The notes under the pieces were generated by a model that made no database searches, was not told where the DNA came from, and worked only from the letters and a program-made list of their open reading frames with translations. Below are positions 10,253-17,786 of a stretch of DNA of 43,338 nt, one piece after another; positions within the stretch are counted from its first letter, which is position 1; each line of letters begins with the position of its first letter. The stretch is from contig JANQPD010000035.1 of assembly GCA_028285465.1 (NCBI GenBank), positions 1-43,338 of the forward strand. Direction: 5' to 3'. Source of the DNA: Owenweeksia sp. Its GTDB lineage: Bacteria; Bacteroidota; Bacteroidia; Flavobacteriales; Schleiferiaceae. The translations under genes were made by a program, and so were the position numbers.

Positions 10253-11164
10253 TTACTCCCCCATCACAAATTTATAGCCTATCCCACGGACGTTGATGAT
10301 CCTGAGGTTGGTATCGGCTGCCAGCTTTTTGCGGAGTTTGGACATAAACACATCCAGGGTACGCCCCACATAATCGCCCTGGTCGCCCCAAACGTTCTCC
10401 AAAATGGTGCTCCTTTCCAAAACTTTATTTTCAGACGTATACAGCAAATAAAGCAGGTCGGCTTCCTTACTGGTCAGTTCGGTTTTTTCATGTTTGTGCA
10501 GCAACATCATATTTCTCTTATCAAAGCGGTAGGCGCCCAACGAGAATACGTCCGGTTTAGTCTTCGCCCTCGCTCCTTTCTGCCGGGTATAAACCATCCA
10601 TCCCAGTAAAACCAGCAAAGGAATACTGAGCCAGGCGAGGTTCGCATAACCCAGTTGTTTTTCTTCTGTGGGCAAGCTATTCGGGGAGGCCGGAGTAGCT
10701 GGAAATGTAGTTACTACGGGTCCGCCCGGGTCTAAGATCGTAATGAACAAACTGTAGCAGGCGCTGGGCTGTACCCTTCCCCTACAGGGGATAAGGTCTG
10801 TCTGGGCCAAATGCCCTACTTCATAGCTATAGATCACTTCCTTTGTTCCACATCGCTCTATTTCTACCAGGTAGCTTTTGGCGATTTTGGTTTCTTCCAC
10901 GAGTTTATTGACCGCAGTTGCCAGCTCATCCGGGTCAAAGGAGAAATCGGATTCAAAAGGGATCTTATAGCGGTTTTGCACCTTTTCTATAGCCAGAACA
11001 CGCGAAGTGCTGTCTCCGGACTGTAACAGAACCTGGTGTCCGATCATACGTAAGGCTACTTTAATATGTGCTTCTTCCGCAGTTTCCCGGGCGCAGGCCT
11101 CTTCTGCAAAAAGTAAAATGCTGAGCAAAACAAACAGCAGCGCCTTGATACATCCGTTGATCAT
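10253..11164 (-). CDS. Membrane-tethered OmpR-type transcription regulator with periplasmic sensor domain
   Basis: A 303-residue one-component regulator. In order: signal-anchor/signal peptide (about 1-25), periplasmic domain (about 26-170) with Cys105, Cys127 and Cys136 that could form disulfides, one transmembrane helix 'LAWLSIPLLVLLGWMVY' (about 176-192), and a cytoplasmic winged-helix of the OmpR/PhoB Trans_reg_C family (about 205-300: 'LTSKEADLLYLLYTSENKVL', 'VGRTLDVFMSKLRKKL', 'IINVRGIGYKFV'). There is no receiver domain, so it resembles ToxR with the order reversed: sensor outside at the N-terminus, DNA binding inside at the C-terminus. It is divergent from a propeller lipoprotein gene with phased direct repeats between them, suggesting joint control and autoregulation (inference). 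Confidence 0.85.
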   Translation of the reverse strand: MINGCIKALLFVLLSILLFAEEACARETAEEAHIKVALRMIGHQVLLQSGDSTSRVLAIEKVQNRYKIPFESDFSFDPDELATAVNKLVEETKIAKSYLVEIERCGTKEVIYSYEVGHLAQTDLIPCRGRVQPSACYSLFITILDPGGPVVTTFPATPASPNSLPTEEKQLGYANLAWLSIPLLVLLGWMVYTRQKGARAKTKPDVFSLGAYRFDKRNMMLLHKHEKTELTSKEADLLYLLYTSENKVLERSTILENVWGDQGDYVGRTLDVFMSKLRKKLAADTNLRIINVRGIGYKFVMGE

Positions 11165-11192
11165 GCCACAAATCTATTCCATTATCCCACCC

Positions 11193-11230
11193 TTTTGAAA
11201 TGTTTTACACGCCTTTTACATTAATTTACA
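11193..11230. promoter_or_regulatory. Direct repeats TTTTACA with 10-11 bp phasing (candidate operator of the OmpR-type regulator)
   Basis: TTTTACA at 11203-11209 and 11214-11220, ATTTACA at 11224-11230, and a weaker TTTTGAA at 11193-11199 recur every 10-11 bases on the same strand, that is, once per helical turn. OmpR/PhoB-type winged helices bind exactly such head-to-tail repeats. The array lies between the divergent regulator and propeller-lipoprotein genes. A perfect TAnnTTTG box on the minus strand (TAGATTTG, plus positions 11169-11176) just before the regulator start suggests a very short or leaderless transcript. Confidence 0.55.
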
Positions 11231-11292
11231 CAGCTTAAAACACGGGAAAAAGGCTTCATACTACTTTCACGAACCTAATATTTTACATCGCT

Positions 11293-12423
11293 ATGAAGCA
11301 GCTATTCAAATGTTTACCCTTGCATCTCTTTCTTTTCTCTTCGGTTTGCCTGGCCTCCTGCAGCACACCGGATAAAACCCAGCTTAGCCTTGACCATACA
11401 AACCCCGCTGCGGCAGCCGTGGAAAAAGGCACCCCGGTTTTTGTACGCACACGAGCCGATTCAAGCTTTCGCTATTTTAGTGGCATCCGGGTACTCTTTG
11501 AAGACAGCAAGGGAAACCTGTGGTTCGGAACGGAACGGGAAGGGTTTTGCCGGTTTGATGGAAAGTGGTTTACTTACTTTTCGGCATGGGAAGAGTGGCA
11601 AAACGAACCCGTTTTAAGCATCCGGGAAGATCAACAGGGATTGCTGTGGATAAAGACAAAAAACAGCTTGTACCGTTTCAACGGTTATGCCTTTACCACC
11701 ATGCCGCTTCAAAAGTGTGCACCTACTAAAGAGGATTGGCAGATCCATTCCGGTGATCTTTGGTTCCGGGCAGGGGCAGACGGAGAAGTATACCGCTTTG
11801 ACGGGCAGCGGTTGAGCCACCTCTACATTCCCCGGCCGGAGGCAGATTCTTTACCGGGCAAACACCCGTATAACCCCTATTGGGTATTCAGTATCCTGAA
11901 AGATAAAAATGAAACACTTTGGCTAGGCACCCTTTCGGGAGGTGTGGTACGCTATGACGGCCATTCTTTTACCTACCTTAACGAGCAAGACCTTGGGTTT
12001 ACCGTAAACTGCCTGTTTGAAGACAGCCGGGGAAGCCTGTGGTTTGGGAACAATGGTGGCGGGATCTACCGCTATAACGAACAAGGCCTGACCAATTTAA
12101 CCGCCCGGCATGGGTTGAGCAACGAAACCTTATTGAAAACGCGTAAGGTAGCTAACCGGGCAGGTACCGCTGCCCGCATTTTTGCCATTGCAGAAGATGC
12201 CTCCGGGAATATGTGGTTCGGCACCATTGATGCCGGGCTATGGAAGTATGACGGCAAAGCATTTACCAATTACACCATGGAAGACGGGCTCCCTACCGAT
12301 GGTATACTCGCCATCTGTAAAGACCGGAATGGCCTTCTGTGGTTCGGGGGGAGGAACGGAGCGGTATTCACTTTTGACGGTCAATCCTTTACCGTGCTTG
12401 CCAAAAATGTGGATGGTTGTTAA
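11293..12423 (+). CDS. Two-component-regulator-propeller lipoprotein (seven repeats, no kinase)
   Basis: A 376-residue lipoprotein: signal peptide with lipobox 'LASC' (Cys23), then seven Reg_prop-type repeats. Their cores are 'GNLWFGTEREGFCRFDG', 'GLLWIKTKNSLYRFNG', 'DLWFRAGADGEVYRFDG', 'ETLWLGTLSGGVVRYDG', 'GSLWFGNNGGGIYRYNE', 'GNMWFGTIDAGLWKYDG' and 'GLLWFGGRNGAVFTFDG', enough to close one seven-bladed beta-propeller. Such propellers normally form the periplasmic sensor part of hybrid two-component or Y_Y_Y kinases; here the sensor stands free with no transmembrane or kinase part. The divergent membrane-tethered regulator and the repeats between the genes suggest it is the sensing partner of that regulator, or its target. 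Confidence 0.88.
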   Translation: MKQLFKCLPLHLFLFSSVCLASCSTPDKTQLSLDHTNPAAAAVEKGTPVFVRTRADSSFRYFSGIRVLFEDSKGNLWFGTEREGFCRFDGKWFTYFSAWEEWQNEPVLSIREDQQGLLWIKTKNSLYRFNGYAFTTMPLQKCAPTKEDWQIHSGDLWFRAGADGEVYRFDGQRLSHLYIPRPEADSLPGKHPYNPYWVFSILKDKNETLWLGTLSGGVVRYDGHSFTYLNEQDLGFTVNCLFEDSRGSLWFGNNGGGIYRYNEQGLTNLTARHGLSNETLLKTRKVANRAGTAARIFAIAEDASGNMWFGTIDAGLWKYDGKAFTNYTMEDGLPTDGILAICKDRNGLLWFGGRNGAVFTFDGQSFTVLAKNVDGC

Positions 12424-12461
12424 TCTTTTCTTTAAAGCAACCCCATTACTACGCTCTGCCT

Positions 12462-12481
12462 AACCCACTTATTGGGTTTTT
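12462..12481 (+). terminator. Terminator of the propeller lipoprotein gene
   Basis: AACCCA (12462-12467) pairs with TGGGTT (12473-12478) over a 5-base loop and runs into a T-tract ending at 12481. It lies 39 bases after the stop codon. Confidence 0.65.
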
Positions 12482-12716
12482 ACCTTTAGGCCCCTATGCG
12501 GCGTACACAGCAGGGAGGTGCCCTATAAGACCACACATTATGACCTGAACACGTGACCCTATATTAAAGCCTGCCCGGGCAGGTGATTGCATCCGTCCTC
12601 AAGAAGGCCACGCAGTTTCTGATATATTCAGGCATATGGTACACCGCAGTTTTTTACGGAAGCCTTATCTTTATGGACCCGCACCGCTAAGTAAAATCCA
12701 CTAAGCAAAGCTTTTT
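12482..12716. other. Intergenic stretch with a perfect 14-bp palindrome
   Basis: No convincing coding sequence is visible. The main structure is CCTGCCCGGGCAGG (12570-12583), a perfect palindrome without loop or T-run, about 134 bases before the next start; a protein-binding site or a mobile-DNA scar are both possible. The region also shows degenerate TAnnTTTA boxes near the following gene, not strong enough to call a promoter. Confidence 0.4.
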
Positions 12717-13235
12717 ATGCATCCGATCGTCAAGAACATTTTAGCCGTTATTGCCGGCTGGTTGGGCGGCAGCATTGTAAATATGGGCCTCATTCAAATG
12801 GGCCATACCTTAATGCCGATAGAGGGCATAGACCCTGAAGATATGGAGGCGTTAGCGGCAGTCATGCCCACTTTGGAATGGACGTACTTTATTTTTCCTT
12901 TTTTGGCACATGCCTTAGGCACGCTGGTGGGGGCAACCCTGGCAGGCCTGATTGCTACCGGGCACAAAATGAGATTTTCACTGGCCATAGGGGGCTTGTT
13001 TCTCCTGGGTGGAATCGCAGTAAGCTATATGCTGCCCGCCCCTGCCTGGTTTACCGTTACCGATCTTCTTCTCGCGTACATTCCCATGGCATGGCTCGGT
13101 GGAAAAGTAGCCGGAAAAGTATCAAAAAGGCAGAGAACAAGGCAAGCTTGTTGGAATAGCTGCTTTGCTTCTTTACACCCTCAGGCGCAAAAGCTTATGG
13201 TCAATATGCATTTTATACACCAATCCCGTGCATGA
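12717..13235 (+). CDS. Four-helix membrane protein, function unknown
   Basis: A 172-residue protein with about four transmembrane helices: 'ILAVIAGWLGGSIVNMGLI', 'FIFPFLAHALGTLVGATLAG', 'FSLAIGGLFLLGGIAVSYML' and 'VTDLLLAYIPMAWLGG'. A conserved-looking acidic loop, 'PIEGIDPEDMEAL', lies between helices 1 and 2. This pattern matches a small family of uncharacterised Bacteroidota membrane proteins that normally end soon after the last helix ('...GGKVAGKVSKRQ'). The remaining 30 or so residues are compositionally different (Cys, His and Gln rich) and may reflect a frameshift or read-through extension. The stop overlaps the next start as ATGA. Confidence 0.65.
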   Translation: MHPIVKNILAVIAGWLGGSIVNMGLIQMGHTLMPIEGIDPEDMEALAAVMPTLEWTYFIFPFLAHALGTLVGATLAGLIATGHKMRFSLAIGGLFLLGGIAVSYMLPAPAWFTVTDLLLAYIPMAWLGGKVAGKVSKRQRTRQACWNSCFASLHPQAQKLMVNMHFIHQSRA

Positions 13236-14032
13236 AGGCAAAAATAAAACCAGGTTTCTTTGTGGCTTGTCTGGTAACAAGTCTTATGGGCTCCGGGCAA
13301 CACGACTCATCCGAAGTAACATTTGCATTCGACCATATTGTCATTTTTGCCAATAACGGTAATCTTGAAGACAGCCTTTCGGAAGCAATACTTTCCCCTG
13401 CCCATAAGTTACGTACGCAACATATGGAACAGGGAACACTGGGGCATTATTTCCTTTTTTACAACACCTTTATTGAATTTCTCTACCTCGAAGATACGGC
13501 TAAGGCCCTCGCCAATGAAAGTAAGTTCGGAAGCGCTTACACCAAACGTTGGGAAACCGCAAACGGCAGTTGCCCCTTTGGGTTTGGGCTTAACCCCACG
13601 CCTTTTGACACAGCCTTGCTGGGTGGTGCATTCAACATTTACCAGAGCCTGGATGCCCCCGAAGATGAATTTTACTTAATGTCTGTGCATAACAAACGCC
13701 TGGACCAGCCTTTACTGTACCTATCCATGCCGCATCGCGCATACCGGGCTTTTACCTCTTTGGAAGAGATAGACCAAAGAGTAGAAGCCTATAAGCGAGA
13801 AGATCTAAAAAGCTATCTGACACATCCAGGCGGGATCAAAAAGCTTACTGAAGTAAGGGTAAAGCTCCCCGTTGAGAAGCACATGGAAGGGAATACAGCC
13901 CTCTTAAAAGGCGTAGGTCAAATAAAAATAGAGAAAAGTGAAACCTATGGCCTTACCCTTGTTTTTGACCACCACATCCAGGGAAAGGAATATAGCATAC
14001 AAGGCGACTATGAATTGATCATACAGTACTGA
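13232..14032 (+). CDS. Glyoxalase-like (VOC-fold) protein, probably exported
   Basis: A 266-residue protein. The first 25 residues resemble a signal peptide ('GFFVACLVTSLMGSGQ'). The following segment, 'FDHIVIFANNG' then 'GTLGHYFLFYNTFIEFLYLE', is the beta-alpha-beta-beta unit of the glyoxalase/VOC superfamily, with His and Glu positions that often bind metal. The central 'GSCPFGFGLNPTPFDTA' and the C-terminal half resemble the longer glyoxalase-like proteins in which two VOC units pair. Start and preceding stop overlap by 4 bases (ATGA), so it is probably co-translated with the membrane protein upstream. Substrate unknown. Confidence 0.72.
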   Translation: MKAKIKPGFFVACLVTSLMGSGQHDSSEVTFAFDHIVIFANNGNLEDSLSEAILSPAHKLRTQHMEQGTLGHYFLFYNTFIEFLYLEDTAKALANESKFGSAYTKRWETANGSCPFGFGLNPTPFDTALLGGAFNIYQSLDAPEDEFYLMSVHNKRLDQPLLYLSMPHRAYRAFTSLEEIDQRVEAYKREDLKSYLTHPGGIKKLTEVRVKLPVEKHMEGNTALLKGVGQIKIEKSETYGLTLVFDHHIQGKEYSIQGDYELIIQY

Positions 14033-14242
14033 TCCCCGAACAGCAGGGCAAGTCCAAACTGTAAAGCAACCAACCACTGGTCTTTAACTGTATTTCACCG
14101 TGTTTCTCCTTACCAAAAGGAGCAAATACATTTTGCTCAAGCATCCATAAACAAAATTGTATAACATTTTGCCGGGATGCTATAAGGTGTATTGCCACGA
14201 CAGTTGCGAAATTTGTACTGTTCTGTAAAAACAGCTACATCT

Positions 14243-16495
14243 ATGGGAGACGTGAAGCAACCTACACCGAAAACGCAAAAGGAGGATACGATCACACGAA
14301 GCTTTCCCGTGACCGGTATGAGCTGTGCCGCCTGTGCGTCCAGTGTAGAATCTATCCTGGGCCATACCGGGGGCGTACGCAAAGCTAGTGTAAACTTTGC
14401 AAACAGTTCCGTTTTGGTAGAATATGCGCCCTCCGTGCAGGCCAATGACCTGCGCCAGGCCTTACAAGCCATAGGTTACGACCTGATCGTAGATACAAAA
14501 GACCCCGCTGAAGCCCAACAGCAAATGCAGTTGCAGCACTACCGGGAAATTAAAAAACGTACCCTATGGGCCACCATTTTCACCCTGCCTGTGTTTTTTA
14601 TCGGGATGTTTTTTATGGACTGGGAGGCGGGGCGGTGGATCTCCCTGGTATTGACTGTGCCCGTACTGTTCTGGTTTGGCCGTAGCTTTTTTGTACATGC
14701 TTTTGAACAAGCCAAACACGGCAAAGCCAACATGGGTACCTTAGTGGCCCTTAGCACCGGCATTGCTTTTCTGTTTAGCTTTTTCAACACCCTCTTCCCC
14801 GGTTTTTGGCGCAGCCAGGGCATCTCCCCGCACGTGTATTATGAAGCGGCTGCGGTGATCATCACCTTTATTTCCCTGGGCAAACTCCTGGAAGAAAAAG
14901 CCAAGTCCAACACTTCTTCCGCCCTCAAAAAGCTTATAGGGCTTCAGCCCAAGAATGTGAAAGTAATACGCGAAGGAGAAGAAGTAGAAATGCCGCTTGC
15001 CTCCGTGCAGCCCGGCTATACCCTTGTAGTACGCCCCGGTGAAAAAATACCGGTTGACGGCACGGTAACCAATGGAAGTTCTTTTGTCGATGAAAGCATG
15101 ATCACCGGCGAGGCCGTAGTTGTTGAAAAAAAGGAAGGCCAAAGGGTTTTTGCCGGCACCGTTAATCAAAAGGGAAGCTTTCACTTCAACGCTGAAAAGG
15201 TGGGCGGGGAAACCTTGCTGGCCCAAATCATTAAAAGGGTACAGGAAGCACAGGGCAGCAAGGCCCCGGTACAAAAGCTGGTCGACAAAATTGCCGGCAT
15301 CTTTGTACCAGTAGTGATGGCGATATCCCTGCTTACTTTTATGACCTGGATGCTGGCAGGCGGAGAAAATGCTTTTACCCATGCCTTGCACACTTCCATA
15401 ACCGTACTGGTTATTGCCTGCCCCTGCGCCCTGGGTCTTGCTACCCCCACCGCTATCATGGCCGGGATTGGAAAAGGGGCCGAAAACAACATCCTGATCA
15501 AGGATGCCGAAAGCCTGGAGCTTGGCCATAAGGTGAATGCAGTGGTTTTGGATAAAACAGGCACCATTACCCAGGGGCGTCCTGCGGTAACGGATATGTT
15601 CTGGGAAGATGCCGCTCAGGCCGATACACACAAAGCCCTGCTGCTGGCTATGGAAGCCCGGTCTGAGCACCCATTGGCCGAGGCGGTGGTACGTATATTA
15701 AAAAAAGAAGGCATTGCTCCTTCCGTTAGCCGCCAGTTTAAGAGCCTTACCGGAAAGGGTGTACAGGCTACGGATGCCGCAGGCAACGTACACTACGCAG
15801 GCAGCCAGGCATTACTGGCCGAACAGGGCATCGCCCTTAGCCACACGCTTAAAGAAAAAGTAGGCAACTTACGGGAAGAGGCTAAAACCGTAGTTTTTTT
15901 CTCCAATGCCAAAAACGCCTTGGCCGTATTGGCTATAGCCGACCAGGTAAAAGAAACATCGCGCGAGGCCATTGAAACATTACGAAGCCGGGGAATAGAG
16001 GTGCATATGCTCACCGGGGATAATCCGCAAACCGCAGCAGCCATAGCAAAACAGCTAGGTTTGGTGCATTTTAAAGCCGGTGTTTTACCTTCGGAAAAGG
16101 CCGACTACATAAAAGAGCTACAGGCTAAAGGCAAGGTAGTAGCCATGGCCGGAGACGGCATCAACGATGCAGAGGCCCTGGCCCGGGCCGATGTAAGCAT
16201 TGCTATGGGCAAAGGCTCGGACATTGCCATAGATGTAGCAAAAATAACCCTCATTACATCCGACCTCCGGGCCATTCCCAAGGCCCTTAAACTTTCCGGA
16301 AAAACCGTTAGGGGCATCCGGCAAAACCTCTTCTGGGCCTTTATCTATAACCTTATCGGGATTCCCATAGCCGCCGGTGTTTTGTTTCCCTTTAACGGAT
16401 TTCTGTTAGACCCTATGATCGCAGGCACGGCCATGGCATTTAGCTCGGTATCGGTAGTGGCCAACAGCCTGCGCCTCAAAACCTCAAGACTTTAA
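14243..16495 (+). CDS. copA: Cu+-exporting P1B-type ATPase
   Basis: A 750-residue copper-translocating P-type ATPase of the inner membrane. An N-terminal HMA domain has '[11 protein letters not shown]' (Cys28, Cys31). The transmembrane metal site is 'CPC' (393-395). The A-domain loop 'TGE' is at 288-290, the phosphorylated Asp437 is in 'DKTGTIT', the P1B His-Pro is 'SEHPLAEA' (476-477), and the hinge is 'GDGIND' (637-642). The last helices carry the Cu+-type residues ('[11 protein letters not shown]', 'MAFSSVSVV'). The hinge reads [10 protein letters not shown] where most family members have Pro in place of Glu. I chose the ATG at 14243; a TTG at 14192 adds an unconserved leader. It is followed after 11 bases by a small HMA protein. 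Cu+ is inferred from the motifs; Ag+ may also be carried. Confidence 0.95.
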   Translation: MGDVKQPTPKTQKEDTITRSFPVTGMSCAACASSVESILGHTGGVRKASVNFANSSVLVEYAPSVQANDLRQALQAIGYDLIVDTKDPAEAQQQMQLQHYREIKKRTLWATIFTLPVFFIGMFFMDWEAGRWISLVLTVPVLFWFGRSFFVHAFEQAKHGKANMGTLVALSTGIAFLFSFFNTLFPGFWRSQGISPHVYYEAAAVIITFISLGKLLEEKAKSNTSSALKKLIGLQPKNVKVIREGEEVEMPLASVQPGYTLVVRPGEKIPVDGTVTNGSSFVDESMITGEAVVVEKKEGQRVFAGTVNQKGSFHFNAEKVGGETLLAQIIKRVQEAQGSKAPVQKLVDKIAGIFVPVVMAISLLTFMTWMLAGGENAFTHALHTSITVLVIACPCALGLATPTAIMAGIGKGAENNILIKDAESLELGHKVNAVVLDKTGTITQGRPAVTDMFWEDAAQADTHKALLLAMEARSEHPLAEAVVRILKKEGIAPSVSRQFKSLTGKGVQATDAAGNVHYAGSQALLAEQGIALSHTLKEKVGNLREEAKTVVFFSNAKNALAVLAIADQVKETSREAIETLRSRGIEVHMLTGDNPQTAAAIAKQLGLVHFKAGVLPSEKADYIKELQAKGKVVAMAGDGINDAEALARADVSIAMGKGSDIAIDVAKITLITSDLRAIPKALKLSGKTVRGIRQNLFWAFIYNLIGIPIAAGVLFPFNGFLLDPMIAGTAMAFSSVSVVANSLRLKTSRL

Positions 16496-16506
16496 AATCA
16501 ATACAT

Positions 16507-16716
16507 ATGCAAACACTACACTTTAAAACCAACATCAACTGCAATGGCTGTCTTGCTAAGGTTACTCCCTTTCTGGAAGGAGAAAAAGGCATTGCCCAAT
16601 GGCAGGTAGACTTGCAAAGCGATGAGCGGATACTGACCGTAGATACAGCTATGGATGCGGAAGAAGTGATAAAGACGCTACAAAGATCCGGGTTTACCGC
16701 AGAGTCCATGGATTAA
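16507..16716 (+). CDS. Small HMA-domain metal-binding protein (copper chaperone-like)
   Basis: A 69-residue single heavy-metal-associated domain with the ferredoxin-like beta-alpha-beta pattern. The metal site is 'NCNGCLAKV' (CxxC), and the C-terminal 'VIKTLQRSGFTAE' matches the last helix and strand of HMA domains. It is cytoplasmic, located 11 bases after the Cu+ ATPase and so surely in one transcript; the natural reading is a chaperone delivering Cu+ to the pump. The methionine usually found before the first Cys (MxCxxC) is replaced by Asn, an atypical feature that may alter affinity or specificity. Confidence 0.88.
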   Translation: MQTLHFKTNINCNGCLAKVTPFLEGEKGIAQWQVDLQSDERILTVDTAMDAEEVIKTLQRSGFTAESMD

Positions 16717-16935
16717 GGGAACCCGGCTGCCGGTGCTTTTCAATACCTGGCAACTATGGGGAACAGCCCCAAAGGAAAAGCATACTGTTTCTTCTCCGCT
16801 TGCTTAAAGTAATGTGTGTTCGATGTAAACCGATGCTATGCCCGGCCGGATAAAACTTAGAGAGAATTTACATGAAACACACATAAAAGAGAAAAAACAC
16901 ATTGTTTTGCCCTATCTTATCAGCAAAATACACGC

Positions 16936-17679
16936 ATGCTCTCTCTGGCCCAGACACCAACCACACCCCCCGCTCATTTCGATAAAAAAACAGCCAAGCA
17001 AAAACTAAGCGCCTTTCACGAGCGGTTGTATGCCCTGCAAAACCTCTTTTATGCAGGTGGCCGCTACGGCTTGCTGGTGATCCTGCAGGGCATGGATACC
17101 TCGGGTAAAGATGGTACGATACGGCATGTAATGAGCTGCATGAACCCCATGGGCGTACAGGTCCAATCCTTTAAAAAGCCTACCGAAGAAGAACGGAAAC
17201 ACGATTTTCTGTGGCGGATATACCCGCATTTTCCGGCAAAAGGCATGATCAAGGTATTCAACCGCTCCTACTACGAAGACCTGATCATGCCCATGGTGTA
17301 CAGTTCATTGCCGGATGAAAGGGTAGAACACCGTTTCAACCTGATCAACGACCTGGAAGAGCACCTGTTGCAAAATGACCTGCACATTTTAAAATTCTTT
17401 CTTCATATTTCGCAGGAAGAACAAGCCATAAGAATTGAAGAACGGCTCACCATAGCCCGCAAACGCTGGAAATACGATAAGGCCGATGAGCAGGCCGCCA
17501 AAAAGTGGGAAAGCTACCAAAGGGCCTACGAAAAAGTAATCAATCAATGCAAGGCCCTCCCCTGGCACGTGATCCCGGCCGACAAACGCTGGTACCGGAA
17601 TTACGCAGTCGCTAAAACCTTAACGGAGTACCTCGAAAAGCTTGACCTCGGTTACCCTAACCTTAAGAAACAGCCATAA
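16936..17679 (+). CDS. ppk2: PPK2-family polyphosphate:nucleotide phosphotransferase
   Basis: A 247-residue PPK2 enzyme, which moves phosphate between polyphosphate and nucleotides (for example AMP/ADP to ADP/ATP or the reverse). The Walker A loop is 'GMDTSGKDG' (52-60) and the Walker B region 'IKVFNRSYYED' (about 105-115). The lid module is 'RWKYDKADEQAAKKWESYQR', and the C-terminal 'PADKRWYRNYAVAKTL' is characteristic. It is on the short side for the family but all catalytic motifs are present. The gene lies between the copper genes and a reverse-strand protease, and its last 168 bases recur in decayed form at 19463-19632. Class (AMP- or ADP-type) cannot be fixed by eye. Confidence 0.93.
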   Translation: MLSLAQTPTTPPAHFDKKTAKQKLSAFHERLYALQNLFYAGGRYGLLVILQGMDTSGKDGTIRHVMSCMNPMGVQVQSFKKPTEEERKHDFLWRIYPHFPAKGMIKVFNRSYYEDLIMPMVYSSLPDERVEHRFNLINDLEEHLLQNDLHILKFFLHISQEEQAIRIEERLTIARKRWKYDKADEQAAKKWESYQRAYEKVINQCKALPWHVIPADKRWYRNYAVAKTLTEYLEKLDLGYPNLKKQP

Positions 17680-17786
17680 CAAGGTTGGTGTAAAGAACTG
17701 TATCGGAAACAACAAGACAATTTTCAAGACAGGTACTAAGTAATACGTGTTCTCCCGGGAAGATCACCAAAAAATCCAGGCTAATC

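Noticed and set aside
14090..14135. CTCCTT...AAGGAG hairpin after the glyoxalase-like gene
   Set aside because: Short stem without a T-run; not a convincing terminator.
14741..15670. 309-codon minus-strand frame inside the copper ATPase gene
   Set aside because: Opposite strand of an intact P-type ATPase with all motifs; no similarity of its own.
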